This document shows, piece after piece, positions 1-9,843 of a stretch of 64,000 nt of DNA (its first letter is position 1; every line of letters starts with the position of its first letter). Location: NCBI RefSeq assembly GCF_020911945.1, contig NZ_CP087135.1, positions 2,158,001 to 2,222,000 of the forward strand, in the 5' to 3' direction. Both the position numbers and the translations under genes were made by a program. The notes beneath the pieces were generated by a model that saw only the letters and a program-made list of their open reading frames with translations, had not been told where the DNA came from and made no database searches. Source of the DNA: Flavobacterium galactosidilyticum. Its GTDB lineage: Bacteria; Bacteroidota; Bacteroidia; Flavobacteriales; Flavobacteriaceae.

Positions 1-2806
1 TCAAGGTAAATATGGCATAACGGCCACGGCCACTGATATTCTTGTTTTTTCTTTCGTAGGGTATACCACCTTAAATATTCCTATAGCTGGACGCACTATA
101 GTTAGTGTACATCTACAAGAGGATGCCACCCAACTGCAGGAAGTGAAAATTAATGCTGGTTACTATTCCGTTAAAGAAAGCGAGCGCACCGGAAGTATTG
201 CGAAAATTACATCAAAAGATATTGAAATCCAGCCTGTAACGAATGTTCTTGCTGCGATGCAAGGGAGGATGGCAGGGGTGCATATTACACAACAGACCGG
301 AACTGGTGGAGGAGGGTTTAACATCCAGATTCGCGGACAGAACAGCGTAAGAAGAGGCGGCAACTCACCTTTGTACATTATTGACAATGTGCCGTATTCA
401 AGTGAGGAAATTGGGAACGGAATGTCGATGTCGGTGATGTCGATGAATACTAATCCGCTAAACAGCATAAATCCAACCGATATTGAAAGTTTGGAAGTTC
501 TTAAAGATGCGGATGCAACTGCCATCTATGGATCTCGTGGTGCGAACGGAGTGGTATTGATTACGACCAAAAAAGGAAAGAAAGGCAAGACCCGTTTTAG
601 TGCGTCGGTAGCACAAGGTAGGGGAAGCGTTCCACATTTTATGAAAATGATGAACACGGAACAATACCTTGCTATGCGTGCAGAAGCATTTGCGAACGAC
701 GGCATAGCGGAATATCCGGAAAGTGCCTATGACATTAATGGAACTTGGGACCAAACCCGATCTACCAACTGGCAGAAAGAATTAATGGGAGGCACTTCAA
801 AAATTACCAACATTAACGGCTCTATCTCCGGAGGTTCAGAGCAAACCCAATTTATGGTATCTGGAACTTATGGAAAGGAAACAACCGTGCTCCCTGGTGA
901 TTTTGGTTACAACCGTGTTAATGCGAGGACAAGCATTAATCACGCATCGGCTGACCATCGGTTTAAGATTGCTTTTACGGGTGGCTATGGTATACAAGAT
1001 AACAACCAACCCTCGACCGATCTTACCACGGAGGCTTGGCGACTAGCTCCAAACGCTCCGACGCTTTATGATGCGGAAGGGAATCTTAATTGGGAAAACA
1101 ACACTTTTGAAAATCCGCTGCGCTACTTAAAAGGGTTATCGAAATCTAACACCTACGACCTTGTTGCCAATACAACACTTTCCTATAATTTACTCGACAA
1201 CCTTGAAATAAAAAGCAGTTTTGGGTATACCGACCTAAACCATCATGAAAGCAGTACTTTTCCCTCGACAATGTATAACCCATCCTTTGGGATTGGTAGT
1301 GAAACTTCCCGTATTTTTTATACCGATACCAAAAGGAACTCGTGGATTATCGAACCACAACTGAACTGGAAACCTACCTTGGGGGCTGTGAAAACAGAGT
1401 TGCTGCTAGGAAGCGCTTTCCAACGTCAAAATAATAGATCTCTTTCAGTTCAGAGCAGTGGCTTTTCCAACAACAGCATGATTTATAATCCCGCTGCGGC
1501 CACAAATACTTCGATTCTTGGCTTTGACGAATCAGTATACAAGTATCAATCGTTTTTTGGCCGTGCTAATTTTAACCTAAAAGAACGCTATATCATTAAC
1601 CTCACGGGAAGGCGAGACGGTTCAAGCCGTTTTGGTGCTGGTAAACGTTTTGCATGGTTCGGAGCCGTAGGAGCAGCGTGGCTTTTTTCGCGTGAGAAAT
1701 TATTGCAGGACAATAATGTGCTGAGTTTTGGAAAGCTTCGTGCCAGTTATGGGACAACAGGAAATGACCAGATTGGGAATTACCAATTCCTGAATACGTA
1801 CACGCCATCAAATGCCAATTATGACGGAGTAATCGGTCTGCAACCCTCACGTTTGTATAATGCTAGTTTTGGGTGGGAAACCAACAAAAAACTTGAAGTA
1901 GCGTTAGAGACCGGATTTTTGAAAGAGCGAATCTTTCTGACCGCGGCATGGTACCGCAACAGATCTTCCGATCAATTGGTTGGAATACCGTTGCCGGGAA
2001 CTACGGGTTTTACTGAAATACAGTCGAATCTTAATGCTTTAGTTGAGAATCGCGGGGTAGAACTAACCTTGCATACTGTAAATGTGAAAACTACTGGTTT
2101 TAACTGGAGTACCACAATCAATTTTTCGGCTTCAAAAAACAAGCTGCTCTCGTTTCCAAACCTTGAAAGTTCTACCTATAGTAATTCGTATGTGATTGGG
2201 CAGCCATTGAATATTGTAAAAGTATATCATTATACCGGCATTGATCCTGCAACGGGTATTTACACTTTTGAGGATGTAAATGGAGATGGTATATTGACAG
2301 AGCCCGCAGACAAGCAGACCGTGAAAGACTTAAACCCGGCTTATTTTGGAGGAATTCAAAATACGTTGCGGTTTCAAAGATGGCAATTTGATTTCCTCTT
2401 CAATTTTGTAAAGCAACAGAATTATAATGTACCACGAACGATGGGAGTTGCCGGCACGATGAACAACCAAAGCATCGCTATAGTTGACCGCTGGCAATCT
2501 CCGGGAGATATAGCTTCTTCACAAATATATACTTCGGGCGCAAACGGCACAGCTGAAAATGCCCTTTACAATTATGCAGCCAGTGACGCAGGGATAACAG
2601 ATGCATCATTTATAAAACTCAAGAATGTTTCCATCAGTTATGAATTTCCAGAGCGGTGGCTTAAAAATGTTAACTGCAAGGCAACTGTTGAAGCGCAAAA
2701 CGTGTTCACTATTACTGGCTATAAAGGGGCTGATCCTGAATTTGCCGGTTATGGATTTTTGCCGCCATTGCGCATTATCACCGCGGGATTACAATTTAAC
2801 TTTTAA
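1..2806 (+). CDS. SusC/RagA-type TonB-dependent outer-membrane transporter (5' partial)
   Basis: This is the outer-membrane beta-barrel that imports a large nutrient with its SusD partner, powered by TonB. The reading frame is open back to base 2 and the first codons read GKYGITATATDILVFSFVGY, the end of the carboxypeptidase-regulatory-like N-terminal domain, so the true start is upstream of the window. Next come the plug (QIRGQNSVRRGGNSPLYIID, then DADATAIYGSRGANGVVLIT) and the barrel, ending in the terminal aromatic LQFNF typical of outer-membrane barrels. The GTG at 143 would cut into the regulatory domain and is not a credible start. SusD follows 17 bp later. The base composition looks richer in GC than the core genes at 45-64 kb (visual impression), which would fit transfer. 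Substrate unknown; the adjacent peptidase hints at peptides. Confidence 0.93.
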   Translation, partial: QGKYGITATATDILVFSFVGYTTLNIPIAGRTIVSVHLQEDATQLQEVKINAGYYSVKESERTGSIAKITSKDIEIQPVTNVLAAMQGRMAGVHITQQTGTGGGGFNIQIRGQNSVRRGGNSPLYIIDNVPYSSEEIGNGMSMSVMSMNTNPLNSINPTDIESLEVLKDADATAIYGSRGANGVVLITTKKGKKGKTRFSASVAQGRGSVPHFMKMMNTEQYLAMRAEAFANDGIAEYPESAYDINGTWDQTRSTNWQKELMGGTSKITNINGSISGGSEQTQFMVSGTYGKETTVLPGDFGYNRVNARTSINHASADHRFKIAFTGGYGIQDNNQPSTDLTTEAWRLAPNAPTLYDAEGNLNWENNTFENPLRYLKGLSKSNTYDLVANTTLSYNLLDNLEIKSSFGYTDLNHHESSTFPSTMYNPSFGIGSETSRIFYTDTKRNSWIIEPQLNWKPTLGAVKTELLLGSAFQRQNNRSLSVQSSGFSNNSMIYNPAAATNTSILGFDESVYKYQSFFGRANFNLKERYIINLTGRRDGSSRFGAGKRFAWFGAVGAAWLFSREKLLQDNNVLSFGKLRASYGTTGNDQIGNYQFLNTYTPSNANYDGVIGLQPSRLYNASFGWETNKKLEVALETGFLKERIFLTAAWYRNRSSDQLVGIPLPGTTGFTEIQSNLNALVENRGVELTLHTVNVKTTGFNWSTTINFSASKNKLLSFPNLESSTYSNSYVIGQPLNIVKVYHYTGIDPATGIYTFEDVNGDGILTEPADKQTVKDLNPAYFGGIQNTLRFQRWQFDFLFNFVKQQNYNVPRTMGVAGTMNNQSIAIVDRWQSPGDIASSQIYTSGANGTAENALYNYAASDAGITDASFIKLKNVSISYEFPERWLKNVNCKATVEAQNVFTITGYKGADPEFAGYGFLPPLRIITAGLQFNF

Positions 2807-2823
2807 CCTTTAAAGAAAGAGAT

Positions 2824-4251
2824 ATGAATACCAACAAATTTTTTAATCCGTATTGTACCAAAAAAGCAAGGGTTTATAGGATTCTTTCCGGCGTGACCCT
2901 TTTGTTTATTATGTTCTGGTTTACCAGTTGCGATGACTTTACAGCGATTGATACGCCAGTATCACAACTAAACACCGTTGCTGTTTTTGAAGAAAAAAAC
3001 ACCTCATATAGTGCGATGGCAAATGTTTTTGCGCAAATGCGCGACAATGGAATGCTAACCGGAAAAACTACTGGAATGCAGAAAGAAATGGGATTGTATG
3101 CCGATGAACTCACCTGGTATGGAAACAGTGCTCAGAGTTCGGCTAATTTCTTCACTAATACGCTCATTTCGACACATCCCACTTTAGCCATCTGGTGGAA
3201 TAACAGCTATAGCCAGATCTACGCGGCCAATGCTGTAATTGAGGGTGTAGCAGGATCGACAACACTCTTGCAAGTTGATAAGGATCAATTGACAGGAGAG
3301 GCAAAATTTGCCAGAGCATTTGTTCATTTTTATGTTTTACAACTTTGGGGCAGTGTGCCTTACGTTACCGGAACTGATTATATGTATAATAGTACCGTTA
3401 AACGTTTGCCCGCTGCTGAAGTATATGCAAAGATTATTGAAGATTTAGAATCTGCCATTACGTTGTTGCCGGAAGAATATACAAATCCGACACGAGTTCG
3501 ACCGAATTTGTACGCAGCGCAAGCCTTATTGGCAAGAGTCTATCTGTATGCCGGAATGTTGCCTGAGGCAGCCAACAGTGCGTCTACAGTACTGAATAAG
3601 ACTGATACCTATACATGGGTCACTGAACTCAATACTGTGTTTTTAAAAGGAAGTACAGCAACCATTTGGCAATATGCGCCAAGAACACCAACAAGAAATA
3701 CCGATGAAGGAACCACTTTTATATTTAATGCGGGTCCGCCCAATTCCGTGGCGTTGACTAACTCCTTAGTGAATACATTTGAGGCAGGCGATCAACGCAA
3801 GGCTAAATGGATTCGATCAATAAGTAAAGGCAGTACCACTTGGTATCATGCTTATAAGTACAAGAAAACAGGTAGTAATACCCCCCAACTTGAATTTTCT
3901 GTAGTGTTGCGTCTTGCTGAAATGTATCTTATTCGCGCTGAAGCCCGAGCAAGACAAGGTGAACTTACCAATGCTAAAGATGACCTAAATGTAATCAGGA
4001 ATACTGCTGGTCTTGGAAACACAACCGCTGTTACCCAAGATGAAATACTTGATGCTATACTGCATGAGCGACGAGTGGAATTGTTTAGTGAGTTTGGCCA
4101 CCGTTTCTTTGATTTGAGACGTTTTAATGCACTAGATCGGACACTATCGGGTGTTAAAGGGGATTGGAACAATACTGATAACTTGTTACCACTGCCACAG
4201 ACCGAGTTGAACCTGAACCCTAACATTGGGCCTCAAAATTCTGGTTATTAA
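2824..4251 (+). CDS. SusD/RagB-type surface lipoprotein
   Basis: This is the substrate-capturing lid of the SusC transporter, anchored as a surface lipoprotein. The 475-aa product starts with a long N-terminus and a hydrophobic segment ending in the lipobox FTSC (Cys at about residue 36) followed by DDF, as expected for outer-membrane export. The alpha-helical TPR-like body holds AQALLARVYLYAG and EMYLIRAEARARQGE, and the C-terminal HERRVELFSEFGHRFFDLRR is a hallmark of the RagB/SusD family. It begins 17 bp after susC and overlaps the peptidase gene by one base (TAATG), so the three are almost certainly one operon. Family assignment is secure; ligand unknown. Confidence 0.94.
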   Translation: MNTNKFFNPYCTKKARVYRILSGVTLLFIMFWFTSCDDFTAIDTPVSQLNTVAVFEEKNTSYSAMANVFAQMRDNGMLTGKTTGMQKEMGLYADELTWYGNSAQSSANFFTNTLISTHPTLAIWWNNSYSQIYAANAVIEGVAGSTTLLQVDKDQLTGEAKFARAFVHFYVLQLWGSVPYVTGTDYMYNSTVKRLPAAEVYAKIIEDLESAITLLPEEYTNPTRVRPNLYAAQALLARVYLYAGMLPEAANSASTVLNKTDTYTWVTELNTVFLKGSTATIWQYAPRTPTRNTDEGTTFIFNAGPPNSVALTNSLVNTFEAGDQRKAKWIRSISKGSTTWYHAYKYKKTGSNTPQLEFSVVLRLAEMYLIRAEARARQGELTNAKDDLNVIRNTAGLGNTTAVTQDEILDAILHERRVELFSEFGHRFFDLRRFNALDRTLSGVKGDWNNTDNLLPLPQTELNLNPNIGPQNSGY

Positions 4252-6863
4252 TGAAGGCTCTATTTTATAGTATTGGACGTACCTTTTTAGATAGATGTCG
4301 GCCTTCGTGTTTTTTGTTTCTTTTTTTTGCATTGGTTTCCTGCCCTTTGATGGGGCAGGGGTTACAAAAGAAAGCTGTAACAAGAGAAGATTATCCACTG
4401 TGGCATTATATGGATGCCGAAGCGATTTCTGATGATGGAAATTGGATTAGCTACCGTAACTATTATGATGTCACTGATTCGTTATTTGTTAAACACCGAA
4501 AGTCTGCCAAACTTTATAGTTTTGCAAAGGGAAAAGACGGGGCTTTTATAGCTAATCATTTCGTTTGCCAGACCCCTGACAGCATTGTTCATATTGTTTC
4601 GTTGCAGAATGGAGTTGAAAGGAAATTGAGAAATGTTAAAGCATTTACGGTTTCTAAGGCTTTTATCGTTACAACGGAGTACGGTGAAATCGGGGATTTG
4701 TTATCCGTTTATACTTTAGATGGTGTTTTGTTACGCACTGATACTGATGTAGAATCTTTTTCTGTAAGTCCTGACACTAAATTTATTGCAGTGGCGGTGA
4801 AAAGAGAAAATACCTATCAAGAACTTCTGGTAAATATGGAAGATATTAAAAAGCAAAAAATCATAGCTAAAAGTGAAAAAAGAGGACCTTTCCTAAACCC
4901 TAGCTGGTCAGAAGACAGTAAAGCAATTGCTTTTATGAATTACAATGAAAAGGAATCAAATCTTTTTTATTACAATTTAGCTGAGAAAAGACTTGTAACG
5001 TATTCTACCAATGCTATTGAATTCCCCAAAACCATGAATCTAATACCGTCAAGGAAATTAACGATATCGAAGAACAACAAGCGTGTTTTCTTTAAAATAA
5101 AGCAACGGAAGGAACTTGACATTGTGCGTAAAGAAAATGACGTACAGATATGGAATGCAGCGGACAAAAATATTTATCCCAGTCATATTGTTACAGAGGG
5201 GTATTCTAAAAACCCGAAGCAGGTTATGTGGGAACCCGATACCGGTCGCTTCTTACAGTTTACGGATTCAATACAGCCTTATGGCGCATCTGCTGGGGAC
5301 GAAAGCTTTGCTTTAACATTTAATCCAAAAGACTATGAACCACAGAGCAAGTCGGTACCTGACAAGGATGTGTATATTAAAAATCTTACTACCGGACAAA
5401 GTAAATTAATGCTTCGCAGGCATGTTGGTGGTGACTTCAATCTTCTAGTTTCGCGGAATGGAAAATATATCAGTTATTTTAGGGATGGGCATTGGTATGT
5501 TTATGATGTTGCACAAGGAACTCATACATCAATCAGCAGTAATTTACCGTATACCTTAAGCTTTCAAAGTCTTACTGAGAAAGAGGAAAATGGCTACGGT
5601 AATCCCGGATGGACGGTCGAAGGCGAATGTTTGTTGTATGATCAATTCGATATCTGGAAAGTTCAATCAGACGGATCTAATCCCGTAAGGTTAACACAGG
5701 GTCGTGAGCAGGGAATCATTTTTAGGATTGTAGCACAAAGTAAAGAGCAAACACCAACTATAGCCGACAGGATATTTACTAATGCAGAATTTGACCTTAA
5801 GAACTCACTGCTTTTAAGTGCGAGAGCTGTTGATTATTCCTTCAATGGGTTTTACTTATTGAAGCCAGGAAAGGGAATGACAAAAATATGCTATGTGAAT
5901 AAAAGTGTGACCGGAATAATGAAATCTGAACGAGGTGATTATGCATGGGTGGAAGAAGATGTAGACCAGCCCCGACGTATCATGGTTGGTAAAGTTGACG
6001 GTAAATTTACTGCTGTAGTTGACAGCAATAAACAGCACAAAGAATTTCACTGGACCAAATTGCAGGTAATACATTATAAAAATTTAAAGGGAGAATCACT
6101 ACAAGGACTTTTGTATTATCCATCAGGTTACGATAAAAATAAGCGCTATCCCATGATAGTACACCTTTATGAAAAGCAATCGTACCAAAGGCATTCCTAT
6201 GTTAATCCTACTATGACGAATGAAGATGGTTTCAACATCAGCAATCTGACTGCTAAAGGGTATTTCGTTTTGCTTCCAGATATTACCTATGAAGTTGGCA
6301 ATGTTGGATTTTCAGCATTAGAATGTGTAGAAGCCGCAGTAAAAGAGGTGAAAAATTTAGCTCTAATTGAGGATGCAAAAATCGGTTTAATTGGGCACTC
6401 TTTCGGAGGCTCTGAAACAGATTTCATTATCACCCAAAGCAATTTGTTTGCGTGTGCAGTAGCAGGATCCGCTACCACGAATTATTTAAGTTCCTACTTA
6501 TCCGTTTCCCAAATTTTACAGATTCCAAACTTTTTTAAAATGGAATATGGCCAGGCTAGGATGAAATCATCTCCGTACGAGAATATGGAATGGTATCTGA
6601 AGAATTCGCCGGTTATTCATGCTGCAAATGTTAAAACTCCACTATTATCCTGGACCGGGTTGAAAGATCCGCAGGTAGAACCGAGGCAAAGCTTTGAATT
6701 TTATATGGCGTTGCGACGATTGGGTAAAACTCATATCATGCTTGCTTACCCTAATGAGGGACATGGTATGGAAAAGAAAGAAAATGCAATAGACCTAACA
6801 ACAAAAATTGAGGAATGGTTCGATCATTACCTTAAGGGTAAGAAGGCTCCGATATGGAAATAG
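4251..6863 (+). CDS. secreted S9-family (prolyl oligopeptidase-like) serine peptidase
   Basis: The product (870 aa) has an N-terminal signal peptide (hydrophobic FLFLFFALVSC then PLMGQG). A long beta-propeller-like region follows, and the C-terminal alpha/beta-hydrolase domain carries the nucleophile elbow GHSFGG (Ser near residue 715), an Asp in GLKDPQVEP and the catalytic His in NEGHGM. S9 enzymes cut short peptides or oligopeptides. Its start codon overlaps the susD stop, so it belongs to the SusCD operon and probably trims the peptide handled by that transporter (inference). A strong hairpin terminator follows directly. It could be a dipeptidyl-peptidase-like or acylaminoacyl-type enzyme; specificity cannot be read from sequence. 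Confidence 0.9.
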   Translation: MKALFYSIGRTFLDRCRPSCFLFLFFALVSCPLMGQGLQKKAVTREDYPLWHYMDAEAISDDGNWISYRNYYDVTDSLFVKHRKSAKLYSFAKGKDGAFIANHFVCQTPDSIVHIVSLQNGVERKLRNVKAFTVSKAFIVTTEYGEIGDLLSVYTLDGVLLRTDTDVESFSVSPDTKFIAVAVKRENTYQELLVNMEDIKKQKIIAKSEKRGPFLNPSWSEDSKAIAFMNYNEKESNLFYYNLAEKRLVTYSTNAIEFPKTMNLIPSRKLTISKNNKRVFFKIKQRKELDIVRKENDVQIWNAADKNIYPSHIVTEGYSKNPKQVMWEPDTGRFLQFTDSIQPYGASAGDESFALTFNPKDYEPQSKSVPDKDVYIKNLTTGQSKLMLRRHVGGDFNLLVSRNGKYISYFRDGHWYVYDVAQGTHTSISSNLPYTLSFQSLTEKEENGYGNPGWTVEGECLLYDQFDIWKVQSDGSNPVRLTQGREQGIIFRIVAQSKEQTPTIADRIFTNAEFDLKNSLLLSARAVDYSFNGFYLLKPGKGMTKICYVNKSVTGIMKSERGDYAWVEEDVDQPRRIMVGKVDGKFTAVVDSNKQHKEFHWTKLQVIHYKNLKGESLQGLLYYPSGYDKNKRYPMIVHLYEKQSYQRHSYVNPTMTNEDGFNISNLTAKGYFVLLPDITYEVGNVGFSALECVEAAVKEVKNLALIEDAKIGLIGHSFGGSETDFIITQSNLFACAVAGSATTNYLSSYLSVSQILQIPNFFKMEYGQARMKSSPYENMEWYLKNSPVIHAANVKTPLLSWTGLKDPQVEPRQSFEFYMALRRLGKTHIMLAYPNEGHGMEKKENAIDLTTKIEEWFDHYLKGKKAPIWK

Positions 6864-6864
6864 T

Positions 6865-6900
6865 AACAAAGCAGTCCCAAGGGACTGCTTTGTTTTTTTT
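6865..6900. terminator. intrinsic terminator after the SusCD-peptidase operon
   Basis: A perfect 13-bp stem (6866-6878 with 6881-6893, 2-nt loop) is followed by a run of eight T on the + strand. It lies two bases after the peptidase stop. It also sits just past the 3' end of the convergent small gene at 6907-7170, so it may work in both directions. Confidence 0.88.
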
Positions 6901-6906
6901 AACTAC

Positions 6907-7170
6907 TTATGGTTTGTAACCGGTAAGTACACACTCGTCATTACCGTCCATAATTTTTAATTGTGCTCCGGTACTTACTTGCCCCACTCGACAAACAATA
7001 CCGTTGTTCACATTACTACAATCATTTTTTTGTTCACAATCCGTACCTTGAGCATTGTGAGGAATAAATCCCGGTACGAGACCTGAACTTCTTTTTGCTG
7101 ATGCATCCGTACTGAATGCACTGGTTGCTGCCGCAACAATTACCAGCATTGGTACAATTAATTTTTTCAT
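6907..7170 (-). CDS. small secreted four-cysteine protein, DUF6520-like
   Basis: An 87-aa product with an Sec signal peptide (MKKLIVPMLVIVAAATSAFS, cleavage near DASA). The mature part of about 60 residues has four cysteines (in TDCEQKNDCS, IVCRVG and NDECVLTGYKP). It resembles the Bacteroidota DUF6520 family, whose function is unknown to me. It is convergent with the SusCD operon and lies 88 bp downstream of the MauE-like gene, which encodes a redox-associated membrane protein; disulfide bonding of this small protein by that partner is an attractive inference. Alternatives are a secreted signalling peptide or a small cell-envelope protein. Confidence 0.75.
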   Translation of the reverse strand: MKKLIVPMLVIVAAATSAFSTDASAKRSSGLVPGFIPHNAQGTDCEQKNDCSNVNNGIVCRVGQVSTGAQLKIMDGNDECVLTGYKP

Positions 7171-7258
7171 GATATAAAAAATTTGTGGTTATGGCTTACT
7201 CTGTTTACAGGTTTTCAGCCTTTTCCCTGATACCGGCCGGGTATATTTTTAGTTATGT

Positions 7259-8788
7259 TCATTTTGATTTTTTATACGGTACTTCATAAGTATCAGTTAT
7301 CTTTTTGCTAATTCTATTTACAGAAAGGTACTTTCCGGAAAGTGCATATAATTTATTACCATTAACCCGAAAGCTTGTCATTTCGTAGTTGTCGATATTA
7401 TAAATGTATATGGTACCAACGTAGGTTCCATTTGTAAGGTTGTAAACATCTACAATTGAAGCTTCTTTTAAAATCCTGTTGTCCTCATATCTGCCAATAC
7501 GCTGAGATTTGATGAACAATAAATTATTATATACTGCTGAGGTTTTATTGATAATCAAAGGTGGTTTTGACATTTGCTTTTCGCCACTTGTCATTTGAGA
7601 AACCTGAATTTGTGCGACTTGTACTGTGTCAATCGTTTTTCCCTGAGCAGTCATTTTCATTGTCGGACTGATGGATAAATATTGATTTCTATAATAAAAG
7701 ATATAGGTTAACTTGCCAAGTTGGTTGTTGTAGTGCAGCATACCGTCGGTATCAAAAATACCGTCCACTTGTTTTTTAAGTACGTTTGTATTTTCCGCGA
7801 TTATTCTTTTTTCATTCAAGCCGTACGTCACCAACCTGTTGTTCTTTTTAATATAACTAGTAAGCCTTAATGCGACAGTTGAAGAATCTATTGGTTCAGC
7901 TATTGTAAAATACGGTATTTTTCCTAACTGGCTTGTGGCTTTCCAATCCTTCATTTTTCCTTTAAATATTGAACGTACTGTTCCATCTGTCACGAAAAAG
8001 TATGGAGAAACTATCTTTAACTTTATATCCCTAAAAGGAAGTTGAGGTTGATCAAGCTTCACTTTTACGCGATTTTTTGATTTTAATGCAGTATCAATTT
8101 TTGTAATATACAGCGGTGTACTATAATTCCCCAAGTAGATTGTGTCCTTATCAAAACCTGCAAAATAATACGAGTTTATCGCGAGGTCATATTTGTTATA
8201 TGCCGCTTCAGCGTGGGACGGAAAGCGGCGAATAAAATTATTTCGTTTGTGGATAATGTCTTCAGAAATTAGAAACAGCACTACTACTGAAGTTATACTT
8301 AAAGCAGCAGCAACAGTTACTGTTATTGAAAATTGTAGGGTTTTCATTTTTGTAAGCCAATATCTTTGGTCCGAAAAGGTGAGTATAAGCCCTAAAAGAG
8401 CTAATAAAATAAATATTATATTGAATATCAGGTGCTCATTCCAACCAAGATCCTGTAAAATTCCACCACAGGAACACGGGATATTTGAACTAAAATTTAA
8501 GATGATGAAAATATAAGCTGTAAAGGCAATCATTAGACAGAAAGAAGCAAATAACCCACTAATCCTCCATCGTGGAAAAATTAACATTAGAACTATTATC
8601 AACTCTAAAACGGGTACACCAATAGCGACATAACCTGCAAATGCGCTCAGTAATGGAGATTGACCAAGTTTAATTCTAAAATCATGGTAATCCAGAATTT
8701 TACTAATTGCAGCATATGTAAAAAGGAATGCGTACAAATAGCAAATTGCTAAAATAATATTATTCTTTAAATTTGTTGGTGATTTCAT
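7259..8788 (-). CDS. MauE/DoxX-type redox-associated membrane protein with C-terminal periplasmic domain
   Basis: The 509-aa product begins with four hydrophobic segments in about the first 145 residues, in the MauE layout (YAFLFTYAAISKILDYHDF, then a second helix pair with the cysteine pair in IPCSCGG). A fifth membrane segment lies near residues 152-172. The remaining 330 residues are beta-rich and look propeller-like; I do not recognise their family. MauE relatives support disulfide formation or maturation of cysteine-containing exported proteins. The downstream neighbour encodes a small secreted four-cysteine protein and the upstream neighbour an AraC regulator, so the three look like one unit tied to the facing SusCD operon. 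The MauE call is good; the role is inferred. Confidence 0.78.
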   Translation of the reverse strand: MKSPTNLKNNIILAICYLYAFLFTYAAISKILDYHDFRIKLGQSPLLSAFAGYVAIGVPVLELIIVLMLIFPRWRISGLFASFCLMIAFTAYIFIILNFSSNIPCSCGGILQDLGWNEHLIFNIIFILLALLGLILTFSDQRYWLTKMKTLQFSITVTVAAALSITSVVVLFLISEDIIHKRNNFIRRFPSHAEAAYNKYDLAINSYYFAGFDKDTIYLGNYSTPLYITKIDTALKSKNRVKVKLDQPQLPFRDIKLKIVSPYFFVTDGTVRSIFKGKMKDWKATSQLGKIPYFTIAEPIDSSTVALRLTSYIKKNNRLVTYGLNEKRIIAENTNVLKKQVDGIFDTDGMLHYNNQLGKLTYIFYYRNQYLSISPTMKMTAQGKTIDTVQVAQIQVSQMTSGEKQMSKPPLIINKTSAVYNNLLFIKSQRIGRYEDNRILKEASIVDVYNLTNGTYVGTIYIYNIDNYEMTSFRVNGNKLYALSGKYLSVNRISKKITDTYEVPYKKSK

Positions 8789-8878
8789 TTTGTGTTAGTT
8801 TGATACTGTAAAATTGTAAATAAAAAACTTATAACATTATGCAAATCAGGCATTTCGTTATTCAAAAATAAAATAACG

Positions 8879-8886
8879 CAAAAGTA
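8879..8886 (-). promoter_or_regulatory. possible -7 box for the MauE-like gene
   Basis: On the minus strand the bases read TACTTTTG, matching the Bacteroidota -7 consensus TAnnTTTG, about 90 bp before the MauE-like start. A short inverted repeat (CGTTATT/AATAACG) lies just downstream and could be an operator. No clear -33 TTG was found at the right distance. Confidence 0.4.
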
Positions 8887-9792
8887 TTAGGGTTGAAGAT
8901 CTTCTTCAGGTCTCGAAATGTCACTTGGTTTGTAGCCAAATCTTTTTTTGAAGGCTTTGTAGAAATTAAGATAGCCCTTAAAGCCATTCAGATATGCAAT
9001 TTCTTTTAAAGAAACGGAGGTTTGCCGGATCATTACATGTGCTCTTTTCAAGCGTTCTTCTTGATAAAAGTTATAGACACTGGTTTTAAAAAAGGTTCTA
9101 AAACCATTTTTTAATATGTGTTCTTCAATAGCAAACATTTGTGCCAAGTGATGTAATGTGGGTAAAGGTTCATCCAGATGGCTTAAAATATATTCATGTA
9201 AATTATGTACTGCAGTCACTTCATTGTGTTTGCGAATTTTTGAACCAGATAGACGGTCGTTAATGTCAAGCATCTCTTGAAGTATGGTTGATACTGAACT
9301 TACAATTATTTCATCGCTATATAGTAATCGAGATACTGTGCAAAATGACGGTAGCAGGTGATTATCACCAGTAATTAAAATTAATTGCAAAGTAGTGTTG
9401 TAATGGGGGTTTTTATCTAATTCAACAAGAATGCCGTTCCAAAGATCTTTCGATTGCTGAGCGATCAATTTTCCAAAATCGGTATTGACAATTGTATCCG
9501 GTTTATATTTAAGAGTGAGTGGTACCTCATTATTAAAACTCAGTAAAATAAAATCATTATTCAATACAAATGTTAATTGAATTAGATTTTGGTACAGATA
9601 GTAAGCACTGATATAGCCTGATGCCAGATTTATTTTTTGGAGATCTTCCGCAATTTTATTTAATGTGACAGCAATACTTTTTAATTCATCATTGCTATTA
9701 TCCTGGATGCGGATGGTCATATTTCCACTTGCCATTTCAAACAGCATTTGGTAAATACGTTTAATCCGGACCTGATTAAATTGGTCTGACAT
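8887..9792 (-). CDS. AraC-family transcriptional regulator with HAMP-like N-terminus
   Basis: The C-terminal 100 residues form the two helix-turn-helix motifs of AraC/XylS regulators (SVSLKEIAYLNGFKGYLNFY, then KAFKKRFGYKPSD). The N-terminus (YQMLFEMASGNMTIRIQDNS, DELKSIAVTLNKIAEDL) resembles the membrane-distal half of a HAMP linker and is followed by a PAS-like stretch, yet there is no membrane segment. I chose the ATG at 9792 over an upstream one at 9846, because a TAnnTTTG box at 9844-9851 would put transcription initiation between them. It lies upstream of the MauE-like and DUF6520-like genes on the same strand and probably controls this locus and the facing SusCD operon (inference). Confidence 0.85.
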   Translation of the reverse strand: MSDQFNQVRIKRIYQMLFEMASGNMTIRIQDNSNDELKSIAVTLNKIAEDLQKINLASGYISAYYLYQNLIQLTFVLNNDFILLSFNNEVPLTLKYKPDTIVNTDFGKLIAQQSKDLWNGILVELDKNPHYNTTLQLILITGDNHLLPSFCTVSRLLYSDEIIVSSVSTILQEMLDINDRLSGSKIRKHNEVTAVHNLHEYILSHLDEPLPTLHHLAQMFAIEEHILKNGFRTFFKTSVYNFYQEERLKRAHVMIRQTSVSLKEIAYLNGFKGYLNFYKAFKKRFGYKPSDISRPEEDLQP

Positions 9793-9843
9793 AATTATAT
9801 TATTTGAAGTGATTTGCTGGAGGAAGAAAAGGAAAAACCTTTG

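Noticed and set aside
1..6863. A polysaccharide utilisation locus
   Set aside because: SusC and SusD are present but no glycoside hydrolase, lyase or sugar-sensing regulator is seen; the co-transcribed enzyme is a peptidase.
7171..7258. GC-rich palindrome TACCGGCCGGGTA as an operator
   Set aside because: Short, single and without a partner site; could be chance or part of a weak terminator, so not annotated.
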